Assembly (NCBI RefSeq): GCF_900091415.1
Contig: NZ_FMHU01000001.1
Coordinates: 372,001-436,000 of the forward strand
From: Micromonospora inyonensis
Lineage (GTDB): Bacteria > Actinomycetota > Actinomycetes > Mycobacteriales > Micromonosporaceae
Length of the DNA: 64,000 bases
Reading direction: 5' to 3'
Below the pieces are notes generated by a model. That model searched no databases, was not told the origin of the DNA, and saw only the letters and a program-made list of their open reading frames with translations. The stretch's first letter is position 1. The number at the start of each line of letters is the position of its first letter. The translations under genes and the position numbers were made by a program. Below are positions 16,323 through 23,764 of the stretch, one piece after another.

Positions 16323-16329
16323 GCGCACC

Positions 16330-16358
16330 GGCGCGGGACGGCTCCGCCGTCCCGCGCC
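16330..16358. terminator. Bidirectional terminator hairpin
   Basis: Perfect 12-bp arms (16330-16341 and 16347-16358) with a 5-base loop between the convergent ends of mrx1 and the MFS gene. Confidence 0.75.
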
Positions 16359-16377
16359 GCCGGCACCGGGCCCGCCG

Positions 16378-17682
16378 TCACCCGTCCCGGGTCGAGGCGA
16401 CCACGCCGTGGTCGACGTCCAGGGCCGGGCGGGAGCGACCCGGACCGGCCAGAGGGCGACGCCGGGCGGGCACGACCGGCCGGGCCGGGGCCGGATCCGC
16501 CGGGGCCGGGGCGAACCTCCGGGCCCGCCACAGGTACGCCCCGGCGGCCAGCATCACCACGCCCACGAGGGCGAACAGCAGCCGGTAGTCGAGCACCGCG
16601 ACCAGCAGCGCCCCGGTGCCGATGGAGATCGCCTGCGGCCCGCTGACCAGTGCGTCCGTCGCGGCGGTCGCCCGGCCGAGCAGGCCGGGTCCGGTCCGCC
16701 GCTGCACCAGCGTGTGCAGCCCGACCCAGCTCAGCGGGAGGGACAGCCCGGCCAACAGCAGCGCCGCGACGGCGAGCCAGAGACGCGGGTACGTCAGGGT
16801 CAGCGCCGCCGTCCCGAAGAGCGCCACCCCGGCGGCGAGCGAGCCGACCTCACCGAAGCGACGTACCACGACCGGGGAGAGCAGCGCACCGACCAGGCCC
16901 CCCACCCCCTGCACGCTGAACAGGACGCCCACGAAGGTGGGGGGCCGTGCCAGCCCCCGCTCGACGTAGGCGAAGAGCAGCGCCTCGCTGAACCCGATCA
17001 CCAGTGCGGCCGCGCCGTACCCGAGCAGGGCCCGGCGCAGCACCGGCTCGGTGCCGAGGTGACGCAGCCCGGCGCCCAGTTCGGTCAGGCCACACGCCAG
17101 CCGGTGCGGCCGCGCGGGCTCGGCCACCCGGAGCAGGCCCACCACGGCGGCGGCGGTGACGAACCCGCTGACGCCGACGACGGTGAGCGCCCAGCCGCCG
17201 GCCACGGCGTAGAGCGCCGCCCCGACCAGCGGGCCACCCAGCCGCAGGGTCTGGCGTACGGCCTGCAGGGCGGCGTTCGCCTCGGCCAGCAGCCCGAGCG
17301 GGAGCAGGGTGCGCAGCAGCCCGCTGAGCGCCGCGCCGAGCGCGATCGACGACAGGCCGTACAACGCGCCGACCAGGTAGACGATCCACACGTCGCCGGA
17401 GTCGCGGACGGTCAGCAGTGGGGTGAGCAGCGCGGCGGTGACCACGTTCGCGGCCAGGAAGAAGGGCCGGCGGCGGTACCGGTCGACGACCCACCCCATC
17501 AGCGGCGCGAGGATCTTCGGCGCGACCACCGCGAAGATCACCGCAGCGGCCATCCGGTCGGAACCGGTCAGGTCCTTCACCCAGATCGCCAGGGCGAGCA
17601 TCAGGATCGACTCGGCGGTCATGCTCGCCAACAGCGCGCCGAAGAGCAGTCGGAAGTCGGGGCGGCGCAGGACGGTGTACAT
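16378..17682 (-). CDS. MFS transporter (EntS/MFS_3-like exporter)
   Basis: A 434-residue major facilitator. Ten to twelve hydrophobic helices are visible, with the MFS loop motif GWVVDRYRRRP after helix 2 and a basic, Pro-rich cytoplasmic tail. N-terminal LRRPDFRLLFGALLASM is typical of the MFS_3/enterobactin-exporter group. It probably exports a drug or siderophore. A ribosome-binding site AAGGA precedes ATG 17682. It is divergent from an XRE-family regulator gene across about 200 bases holding an inverted repeat, which may control it. Confidence 0.85.
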   Translation of the reverse strand: MYTVLRRPDFRLLFGALLASMTAESILMLALAIWVKDLTGSDRMAAAVIFAVVAPKILAPLMGWVVDRYRRRPFFLAANVVTAALLTPLLTVRDSGDVWIVYLVGALYGLSSIALGAALSGLLRTLLPLGLLAEANAALQAVRQTLRLGGPLVGAALYAVAGGWALTVVGVSGFVTAAAVVGLLRVAEPARPHRLACGLTELGAGLRHLGTEPVLRRALLGYGAAALVIGFSEALLFAYVERGLARPPTFVGVLFSVQGVGGLVGALLSPVVVRRFGEVGSLAAGVALFGTAALTLTYPRLWLAVAALLLAGLSLPLSWVGLHTLVQRRTGPGLLGRATAATDALVSGPQAISIGTGALLVAVLDYRLLFALVGVVMLAAGAYLWRARRFAPAPADPAPARPVVPARRRPLAGPGRSRPALDVDHGVVASTRDG

Positions 17683-17818
17683 CGGGATCCTTCCGCGGGA
17701 TGGGGTCCGGTCGGGGGATTCGCCGACCGGGTCGCACGGAGCGGGCGGAGTCGTACCGACGTCCTCCTTTTCGAGACACGCCCGCCGGGGGACGTCCGGC
17801 GCGGGCCGCGCCGTCCAT

Positions 17819-17838
17819 ACTGGCCGTGGGGGGCCAGT
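17819..17838. promoter_or_regulatory. Inverted repeat ACTGGCC-N6-GGCCAGT, candidate operator
   Basis: Perfect 7-bp arms (17819-17825 and 17832-17838) lie in the divergent region between the MFS and XRE genes, just before a TACAGT -10-like box (17843-17848). The position suits an autoregulatory site. Confidence 0.4.
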
Positions 17839-17889
17839 TTCATACAGTTACCGTCGCGTCCGCGACGGCCCGACGGAGAAGAGGTCGAC

Positions 17890-18843
17890 GTGCCTCCTGC
17901 CGTACCCAGCCCGATCCTGCGACGTCGCCGGCTCGGCACCGAACTACGCAGCCTGCGCGAGGCGTCCGGCCTCACCGGGGAACAGGTCATCGAGCGGGTC
18001 GGCTGGGCCTCGGCGTCCAAGCTCTCCCGCCTGGAGAACGGACGCAGCCGCCCCGACCCGGGGGACATCCGCGCCCTGCTCGACCTCTACGGCGCGGACG
18101 ACGAGACCCGCGCCGAACTGACCGCCATCACCCGGGAGGCGGGGGACATCCGGGCCTGGCTGAAGTCGTACGGGGCGATGACCGAGCACCAGCGCAGCTA
18201 CGCCGAACTGGAGGCGGGCTGCGCCGAGATCCGCGAGTACAACCCGGTCCTGGTGCCGGGCCTGTTGCAGACCGCCGCGTACGCCCGGGTGCGCATCGTC
18301 TCGGCCCGCCTCGCCGAGTCCGACGCCGACCCACACGCCGTCGAGACCGAGGTGGACGCGCGGCTGGCCCGGCAGGCGCTGCTGCAACCGGCCGACGCGC
18401 CCCGCTACACGGCGGTGCTGGAGGAGGGGGCGCTGAGCCGACGGGCCGGGCCCCCGGAGGTGATCCGGGAGCAGCTCACCCAGCTCTGCGAGCTGGCCGC
18501 GTGGCCGAAGGTGACGATCCAGGTGCTGCCCCGCGATGCCACCATCGGCGACTGGTACCTCCCACCGACCGCGTTCTCGCTCTACCGGTTCCCGGATCCG
18601 GCGGACCCGGAGACGCTGGCGATCGAAGGCGGCTTCACCGACGTCGTGTCACACGACGTAAATGCCTTGAATCGCTATAAAATGGTCTTCGAGTGGCTGT
18701 GCGCGGCGGCGCGCTCCCCATCGGACTCCCTCGCCTGGCTGATCGAGGCGACCGAGACGGCGGCACCGCCCCCGGCGGCGTACGGGTCGCCAACGACGCC
18801 AGCCCAACGCCGCGGCGTCTCCGGGCGACTGACGGAGCGGTGA
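17890..18843 (+). CDS. XRE-family regulator with DUF5753 domain
   Basis: A 317-residue protein with an N-terminal helix-turn-helix (about 15-70: LGTELRSLREASGLTGEQV and SKLSRLENGRSRP) and a C-terminal DUF5753 domain (about 95-275; AEIREYNPVLVPGLLQTAAY is its signature). This class occurs in large numbers in actinobacteria and usually pairs with a DUF397 protein, which follows here at 18914. Some pairs act in development or antibiotic control. Start GTG 17890, preceded by GAAGAGG. Targets may include the divergent MFS gene. Confidence 0.88.
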   Translation: MPPAVPSPILRRRRLGTELRSLREASGLTGEQVIERVGWASASKLSRLENGRSRPDPGDIRALLDLYGADDETRAELTAITREAGDIRAWLKSYGAMTEHQRSYAELEAGCAEIREYNPVLVPGLLQTAAYARVRIVSARLAESDADPHAVETEVDARLARQALLQPADAPRYTAVLEEGALSRRAGPPEVIREQLTQLCELAAWPKVTIQVLPRDATIGDWYLPPTAFSLYRFPDPADPETLAIEGGFTDVVSHDVNALNRYKMVFEWLCAAARSPSDSLAWLIEATETAAPPPAAYGSPTTPAQRRGVSGRLTER

Positions 18844-18913
18844 GGCGGGTCCGCCGTGCCGGGACGGCCCGCCACTCGTCCCATCGCCAGAGACCAGAGC
18901 AGGAGCCAGAACC

Positions 18914-19153
18914 ATGAACCAGATCCCCGACACCCTGTCCGTCGGCACCGTCGCGCTGACCGGCGCCGCGTGGCGTACCAGCTCGCGCAGCCAGACCTCC
19001 AACTGCGTCGAGGTCGCCCCGCTGCCGGCCGGTCCCGCCGCGGTGGCCCTCCGGGACAGCAAGGACCGGGGCGGACCGGTGCTGCTGTTCCGGCGCCAGC
19101 AGTGGCGGGACTTCCTCACCGGCACCCGCAACGGGGAGTTCGCCGGGCACTGA
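18914..19153 (+). CDS. DUF397 protein, partner of the XRE regulator
   Basis: A 79-residue protein with the DUF397 signature: WRTSSRSQTSNCVEVA, then VALRDSKDRGGPVLLF and a WRDFL end. DUF397 proteins are small cytoplasmic partners of XRE-DUF5753 regulators; some behave like antagonists of the regulator. It begins 70 bases after the regulator stop, with GGAGCC before ATG 18914, so the two form an operon ended by the hairpin at 19169. Confidence 0.92.
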   Translation: MNQIPDTLSVGTVALTGAAWRTSSRSQTSNCVEVAPLPAGPAAVALRDSKDRGGPVLLFRRQQWRDFLTGTRNGEFAGH

Positions 19154-19469
19154 CCCCGACGAGAGGTCACGGGGCCGCCGGTATCCGTCATGGGCCGGCG
19201 GCCCCGTCGTGCGCCCGGGACCAACCGGGGGTTCGAGGCGGACATCGGCCGATCAGTCGGTACCCACATCGACCGCCGCGTTTCCCTTGCCGGAGCGAGA
19301 CCTCGGCGTAACATGACGGCGAGAGTTCACGTGAAAGTTCCACCTCACGGTCGGACCACCGGCCCTGGCCTGCCCACCGGCCACCGGCTCCGGCGAACAC
19401 CGCCGCGCTCCGGGCGCGGCCCACACCCGTGACGCACCTCGCCATCCGTCAGCGCATCGGGAGACACCC
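19154..19469 (+). other. Intergenic region with terminator and a TTCACGTGAA palindrome
   Basis: Bases 19169-19207 form a hairpin (13-bp perfect arms) that would end the XRE/DUF397 operon. Further on a perfect 10-base palindrome TTCACGTGAA (19326-19335) sits among repeated GTTC/GTGAAAG elements, possibly a regulator site for the gene at 19470. I see no gene here. Confidence 0.45.
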
Positions 19470-19751
19470 ATGCGGTTCCTGATCGTTCGCACCGACATCC
19501 GTACCGCAGACGACGCCGACCTCGCCGCCGCCTGGTCCGCCGGTGGCCTCCGCGACGAGACCACCGCGCCCGAGCCACGCCGGCAGGTCCTGCACGCCGA
19601 CGACCGGGACGCCGCCCTGCGGCTGGCCCGGGCCCTCGCCGGGGTGGGTCGGGTCCGCGCCGGCCGGCAGCGGGTCAAGGTGCTGCCGGTCGTCCCGCCC
19701 CGCACCATCCGCCCCGCCCGCCGGGGCCGCACCACCACCCGGACCACCTGA
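19470..19751 (+). CDS. Hypothetical 93-residue protein
   Basis: An unrecognised small protein. It begins MRFLIVRTDI, has an acidic, Ala-rich helix (about 12-28), another helix DDRDAALRLARALAGVG (about 46-62) and a basic, Arg/Thr-rich C-terminus. The first half could be a small alpha/beta fold. It has GGGAGA before ATG 19470 and the GC-rich third codon positions of its neighbours, which favours it over the antisense frame. It converges on nudC with a strong shared terminator. Confidence 0.55.
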   Translation: MRFLIVRTDIRTADDADLAAAWSAGGLRDETTAPEPRRQVLHADDRDAALRLARALAGVGRVRAGRQRVKVLPVVPPRTIRPARRGRTTTRTT

Positions 19752-19823
19752 CGCCCGTCGCAGTCGCAGGCGGCGCTCCCCCGCCGCGCTCCACACCTTC
19801 CACCGACCTCGACGGGCCGCTTC

Positions 19824-19863
19824 CTGGCCCGTGACCGTCGCGGCAACGACGGTCACGGGCCAG
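19824..19863. terminator. Bidirectional terminator overlapping the nudC stop codon
   Basis: A perfect 17-bp inverted repeat (19824-19840 and 19847-19863, 6-base loop). The right arm contains the nudC stop codon (19853-19855), so the last nudC codons are part of the stem. Confidence 0.85.
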
Positions 19864-20842
19864 GACCGGGCTCCGTGTCCGCCAACCAGCGGCCGATCAG
19901 GAAGTGCGCGATCGACAGCGGCGGCGGCAGCAACAGGCGTTCCCCGTCCCCCACGTCCACCGCACCGTCGGCGACCGCCTCGGCGATCTCCCGCCGGGAG
20001 AACCAGCGGGCGTACGCGATCTCGGCCGGGTCGAGGTGCAGCGGCTGCGCCGGATCGGCCCGGGCCAGGAACCCCAGCATCAGCGAACCGGGAAACGGCC
20101 AGGGCTGGCTGCCGGCGTACCGGATCCCGGAGACGGTGAGCCCGACCTCCTCGGTCACCTCCCGGGCGACGGCCGTCTCCGCCGACTCACCCGGCTCGAC
20201 GTAGCCGGCGAGGCAGGAGAAGCGACGCGCACCGGGGGTCGCCGGCCAGGTCGTGTTGTTGCCGAGCAGGCAGCGGCCGTCCGGGCCGGACACCCCGTCG
20301 TGCACCAGCACGATCATCGCCGGGTCGGTCCGGGGCCAGACCCGGTCGCCGTGCGCGTCCAGCCGCGACCAGCCGCCCTCGTCCGGGGTGGTCGGCTCGC
20401 CGGTGGTCGCCGAGAAACGGTGCCGCCGGTGCCAGTTGGCGAGCGCGACCGCCGTGATGAACAGCCCGGCGTCCCGGTCGTCGAGCAGGTGCCCGACCTC
20501 CCGCAGCGACCCGGCGCGGGTCTCCGGGATCGTGGGCAGGGTCGCGTCCACCGCGAAGAGCGGCACCCCGTCCACGCCGACCCCCAGGAACATCGGCGGC
20601 CCGTCCGGGGCCTGCCCGGGATCGAGCAGCCGCAGCGCGGGCGGGGTGCGGTCCACGGTCACCAGGGTCCGGCCACCGGCAGCCGTGTCCACCACCAGCA
20701 CCAGGCCCCGCCGCCAGGCCTCCGCCAGCCACACCGGGTCGGTACGCCGGTGCGCTGCCCGGTCGAGGACGGCCCGGGCCAGCGGTGGCAGCGCCGGAGC
20801 CTCCCGGGCCGGCTCCGCACCCGCACCCCCGGTACGGGTCAT
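19853..20842 (-). CDS. nudC: NAD(+) diphosphatase NudC (Nudix hydrolase)
   Basis: A 329-residue Nudix hydrolase. The Nudix box GYVEPGES...REVTEEVGL (about 209-231) is complete and is followed by SQPWPFPGS, the NudC signature that sets NADH/NAD cleavage specificity (and decapping of NAD-RNA). The zinc-ribbon segment before YPR-type WPRTDPAMI has lost its four cysteines (HRFSATTGEPTT instead). ATG 20842 overlaps the stop of the M16-like gene by ATGA, so it is translationally coupled to the peptidase pair. Corresponds to Rv3199c. It controls NAD(H) pools or RNA caps. Confidence 0.92.
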   Translation of the reverse strand: MTRTGGAGAEPAREAPALPPLARAVLDRAAHRRTDPVWLAEAWRRGLVLVVDTAAGGRTLVTVDRTPPALRLLDPGQAPDGPPMFLGVGVDGVPLFAVDATLPTIPETRAGSLREVGHLLDDRDAGLFITAVALANWHRRHRFSATTGEPTTPDEGGWSRLDAHGDRVWPRTDPAMIVLVHDGVSGPDGRCLLGNNTTWPATPGARRFSCLAGYVEPGESAETAVAREVTEEVGLTVSGIRYAGSQPWPFPGSLMLGFLARADPAQPLHLDPAEIAYARWFSRREIAEAVADGAVDVGDGERLLLPPPLSIAHFLIGRWLADTEPGPGP

Positions 20843-22182
20843 GTCGACGCCGGCTCCGTCTCCACCGGCCCGAGCACCGCCAGCCCCGGGGCGATCCGCT
20901 CGGCGTCCCCGAGCACGACGGTGACCGCCCCCGCGGGGGCGAGGTAGCGGGCCGCCGCCTCGGCGACGTCGTCGACGGTCGCCTTCGCCAGCCGGGCGGC
21001 GTGCTCGGCGAGGAAGTCCAGCCGCAGCCCGCTGCCGGCGTACGCGCTGGTCAACGAGGCGAGGCCGGCCTGGGTGGCCATGCCGAGCTGGAGGCTGCCC
21101 AGCGCGTACCGCCGGGCCTGCTCCAACTCCTCCCCGCCGGGCGGCAGCGAGGCCAGCCGGCCCAGCTCGTAGGTGGTCTCCAGCAGCGCCGCGCCGGTCA
21201 CCTCGGTCGCCACGTCGGCCCCGGCGACCAGCACCGAGCCGGCGGCCGAGTGCTCCACCACCGAGTGCGGGCCGTAGGTGTAGCCCTTGTCCTCCCGGAT
21301 GTTCTCCACCCAGCGGGAGGAGAAGTAGCCGCCGAAGACCAGGTTCGCCAGTTGCAGGGCGGCATGGTCCGGATGGGTGCGGGTGACCGCCGGCAGCGCG
21401 ATCCGCAACGACGACTGCACGGAACCGGGCCGGTCGACCAGGCGGACCGGTCCCGGCTGAAGCGGTGGCGTGGGCGGCAGTTCCACCGGCCGGCCGTCCC
21501 CCCGCCACCCGCCGAGCGCCCGCTCGGCGGCGTCCAGCGCCCGCTCCGGCTGCACGTCACCCACCAGCACCAGTACCGCGCCGGTGGGGTGCACCCGTTC
21601 GGCGTGCAGCGTGCGCAACGCGGCCGGCCGGACCGCGCGGAGCTGCCCCGGCCCGGGGGTCTGCACCGCGTACGGGTGGCGGCCGTAGAGCCGCTTCAGC
21701 AGCGCGACCCGGGCCAGGTGCGCCGGCTGGCTCTGTGCCATCTCGATCCGGTCGACCGTGTGCGCCCGTTCGGTGGCCACCTCGTCGGCCGGGTACGTCG
21801 CCCCGGTCAGCACGTCGGCGAGGATCTCCAGCATCCGGTCCAGCCCGGTGACCAGACCGAACCCGGAGACCATCAGCCGGTCCGGGTCGACCCCGGCGGA
21901 GAGCCCGCCGCCGACCGCCTGCAACTCGGCCGCGATCCGGTTGCTGGACATCCGCTCGGTGCCGGCCAGCAGCGTCTGCGCGAGCAGCGTGCCCCGGGCC
22001 AGGTGGGCGCGGCCGAACGGCACGCCGAGCCGCAGCTCGACCAGGGGCACCGCCGGCCGGCGTACCACGATCACGGTGAGACCGTTGTCGAGCGTCCGCT
22101 CGGCCTGGCGGGGCAGTTTGAGTCGGCGGACCGGGCCGAGCGGCGGCAGCGGCCGGGTCGCGGTCCGGGTCTCCGTCGTCAC
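20839..22182 (-). CDS. M16-family peptidase homologue without zinc motif (beta-like subunit)
   Basis: A 447-residue M16 fold protein (two repeats; SSRWVENIREDKGYTYG and LEQARRYALGSLQ are typical of the C-terminal half). The HxxEH motif is absent: the equivalent region reads ARGTLLAQTLLAGTERM. In two-chain M16 peptidases one chain carries zinc and the other supplies the substrate-binding arginine/tyrosine pair, here plausibly in SSRW and GYTYG. GTG 22182 overlaps the stop of the active partner by GTGA, and its stop overlaps nudC by ATGA. Confidence 0.9.
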   Translation of the reverse strand: MTTETRTATRPLPPLGPVRRLKLPRQAERTLDNGLTVIVVRRPAVPLVELRLGVPFGRAHLARGTLLAQTLLAGTERMSSNRIAAELQAVGGGLSAGVDPDRLMVSGFGLVTGLDRMLEILADVLTGATYPADEVATERAHTVDRIEMAQSQPAHLARVALLKRLYGRHPYAVQTPGPGQLRAVRPAALRTLHAERVHPTGAVLVLVGDVQPERALDAAERALGGWRGDGRPVELPPTPPLQPGPVRLVDRPGSVQSSLRIALPAVTRTHPDHAALQLANLVFGGYFSSRWVENIREDKGYTYGPHSVVEHSAAGSVLVAGADVATEVTGAALLETTYELGRLASLPPGGEELEQARRYALGSLQLGMATQAGLASLTSAYAGSGLRLDFLAEHAARLAKATVDDVAEAAARYLAPAGAVTVVLGDAERIAPGLAVLGPVETEPAST

Positions 22183-23489
22183 CGGGCACCTCCGGGAATG
22201 ACCTCGATCGACGCGCGGCGTTCGGGCCGCAGCATGGCGGCGGCGGCGCGGACCTGCTCCTCGGTGACCTCGCCGACCAGCCGGGGCAGTTCGTTGAGCA
22301 GGCCGGGCTCGTCGCGCTGCTGCTCCAGCACCGCCATCCGCAGCGCCCGGCCGAGCACCGCGTCGGTGTCGCGCAGCAGGTGGGTGGCCATCCGGGCCTG
22401 GGTCCGGGCCAGCTCGCCCTCGGTGAGCCCGTCGGCGGCGAGCCGGTCCAGTTCCTCGTCGACGGTACGGAGCACCCGGTCCACGTCGCCGCCGGGCGGC
22501 AGGTGGTGCTGGAGCACCAGCACGGTCGGGTCGCGGACGTCGAACGGGTCGCCCATGAAGTTGAGGTACCCGCCGATGCTGGTGACCGTCCGGTCCCGCT
22601 GCACCAGCCGCTCCACCAGCCGGGACGCGTCGCCGTCGGTGAGCACCTCGGCGAGCACCACGTACGCCAGGTAGCCGGTGAGGTCGGTGAGCGGATCCGG
22701 CACCCGCCAGGCGCTGGCCACCGCCGGCATCGGAGCCAGCCGGTCGGTGTACGAGGTGCGCCGTTCGACGGTCAGGTCGGGTTCGCCGAAGTCGGGGCGG
22801 GCCGGCGCGGGGCGGGCCGGCACGTCGCCGAAGTGCCGCTCGACCAGCGTGGTGGCCTCGGCCACGTCGATGTCGCCGCTGACGGCGAGGACGGCGTTGC
22901 CGCTGGCGTAGAAGCGGTGGAAGAAGTCGACCGCCTCGTCGACGGTCGCCGACTCGAGGTCGTCGAAGGATCCGTACCCGTCGTGGGCGTTGGGGAAGGT
23001 GTCGAACATCACCGGCGACAGGGTCAGCCAGGGGAAGCCGCCGTACGGGCGGTTGAGCACGTTGACCCGGATCTCCTCCTTGACCACGTCGACCTGGTTG
23101 CGCAGGTTCTCCTCGGTCAGCCGGGGACCGCGCATCCGGTCGGCCTCCAGGAAGAGCGCGCGTTCCAGCGCGTTCGCCGGGAGGTACTCGTAGTAGTCGG
23201 TGTAGTCCAGGTGGGTGGAGCCGTTGAAGGTGCCCCCCGCGCCCTGCACGTGCCGGAAGTGGGCCAGCTTCTCCAGGTTCTCCGAACCCTGGAACATCAG
23301 GTGCTCGAAGAGGTGGGCGAAGCCGGTGCGCCCCTCCGGCTCGGAGCGGATGCCGACGTCGTAGACGACGGCGACCCCGACCACCGGGGCGCTGCGGTCG
23401 GGGCTGAGCACCACCCGCAGTCCGTTGTCGAGGGTGAACCGCTCCACCGGGTACTTCGTCGCTGGGATTCTGGATCTCCGCGCCGCCAC
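22179..23489 (-). CDS. M16-family zinc peptidase (active, alpha-like subunit)
   Basis: A 436-residue M16 peptidase with the inverted zinc motif HLFEH (H59, E62, H63) and the distal glutamate about 76 residues on in VVKEEIRVN. It begins with PVERFTLDNGLRVVL, the family's first strand. The pair with the following inactive homologue should form a clamshell that degrades short unfolded peptides in the cytoplasm; there is no signal peptide. GTG 23489 follows a leaderless -10 (TAGGGT). First gene of a three-gene coupled operon ending in nudC. Confidence 0.92.
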   Translation of the reverse strand: MAARRSRIPATKYPVERFTLDNGLRVVLSPDRSAPVVGVAVVYDVGIRSEPEGRTGFAHLFEHLMFQGSENLEKLAHFRHVQGAGGTFNGSTHLDYTDYYEYLPANALERALFLEADRMRGPRLTEENLRNQVDVVKEEIRVNVLNRPYGGFPWLTLSPVMFDTFPNAHDGYGSFDDLESATVDEAVDFFHRFYASGNAVLAVSGDIDVAEATTLVERHFGDVPARPAPARPDFGEPDLTVERRTSYTDRLAPMPAVASAWRVPDPLTDLTGYLAYVVLAEVLTDGDASRLVERLVQRDRTVTSIGGYLNFMGDPFDVRDPTVLVLQHHLPPGGDVDRVLRTVDEELDRLAADGLTEGELARTQARMATHLLRDTDAVLGRALRMAVLEQQRDEPGLLNELPRLVGEVTEEQVRAAAAMLRPERRASIEVIPGGAR

Positions 23490-23495
23490 GCGTCG

Positions 23496-23501
23496 ACCCT
23501 A
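23496..23501 (-). promoter_or_regulatory. Leaderless promoter -10 (TAGGGT) of the M16-M16-nudC operon
   Basis: TAGGGT on the minus strand ends 6 bases before the GTG at 23489; no Shine-Dalgarno sequence is present. Confidence 0.65.
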
Positions 23502-23577
23502 GCGTGTCGTGGCCTCCACGCGCGGCACCCCTCGGGGGTGTGACCAGTGGCAGCGCCCCGGCGCGACGGCGCACCCG

Positions 23578-23617
23578 GGTGGTCCGGCCGGTGCGGGCCC
23601 GCACCGGCCGGACCACC
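23578..23617. repeat. Perfect 40-bp palindrome
   Basis: Bases 23578-23597 are the exact reverse complement of 23598-23617, with no spacer. It lies between the divergent M16 and sulfonate-transport genes. With no loop it fits a DNA cruciform or a dimeric protein site better than a terminator. Confidence 0.8.
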
Positions 23618-23722
23618 GGCGACCGGATCACCTATCAAATACATGGGAAAAGCGGGATAGCCCTGACGGCGCTTTCCGGCCATCCGGTCGGCCGTTGACG
23701 CCACCCCGACGCTAGTCCAGTC

Positions 23723-23743
23723 TTCCTACCAACCAAGTAGGAA
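23723..23743. promoter_or_regulatory. Candidate operator of the sulfonate ABC operon (TTCCTAC-N7-GTAGGAA)
   Basis: A perfect 7-bp inverted repeat with a 7-base spacer, inside a wider AGTCCA/TGGACT pair (23714-23719, 23754-23759), ends 21 bases before the lipoprotein start. The Rrf2-family regulator at the end of the operon is the obvious candidate to bind it. Confidence 0.55.
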
Positions 23744-23764
23744 AACCAAGGATTGGACTGTGGG

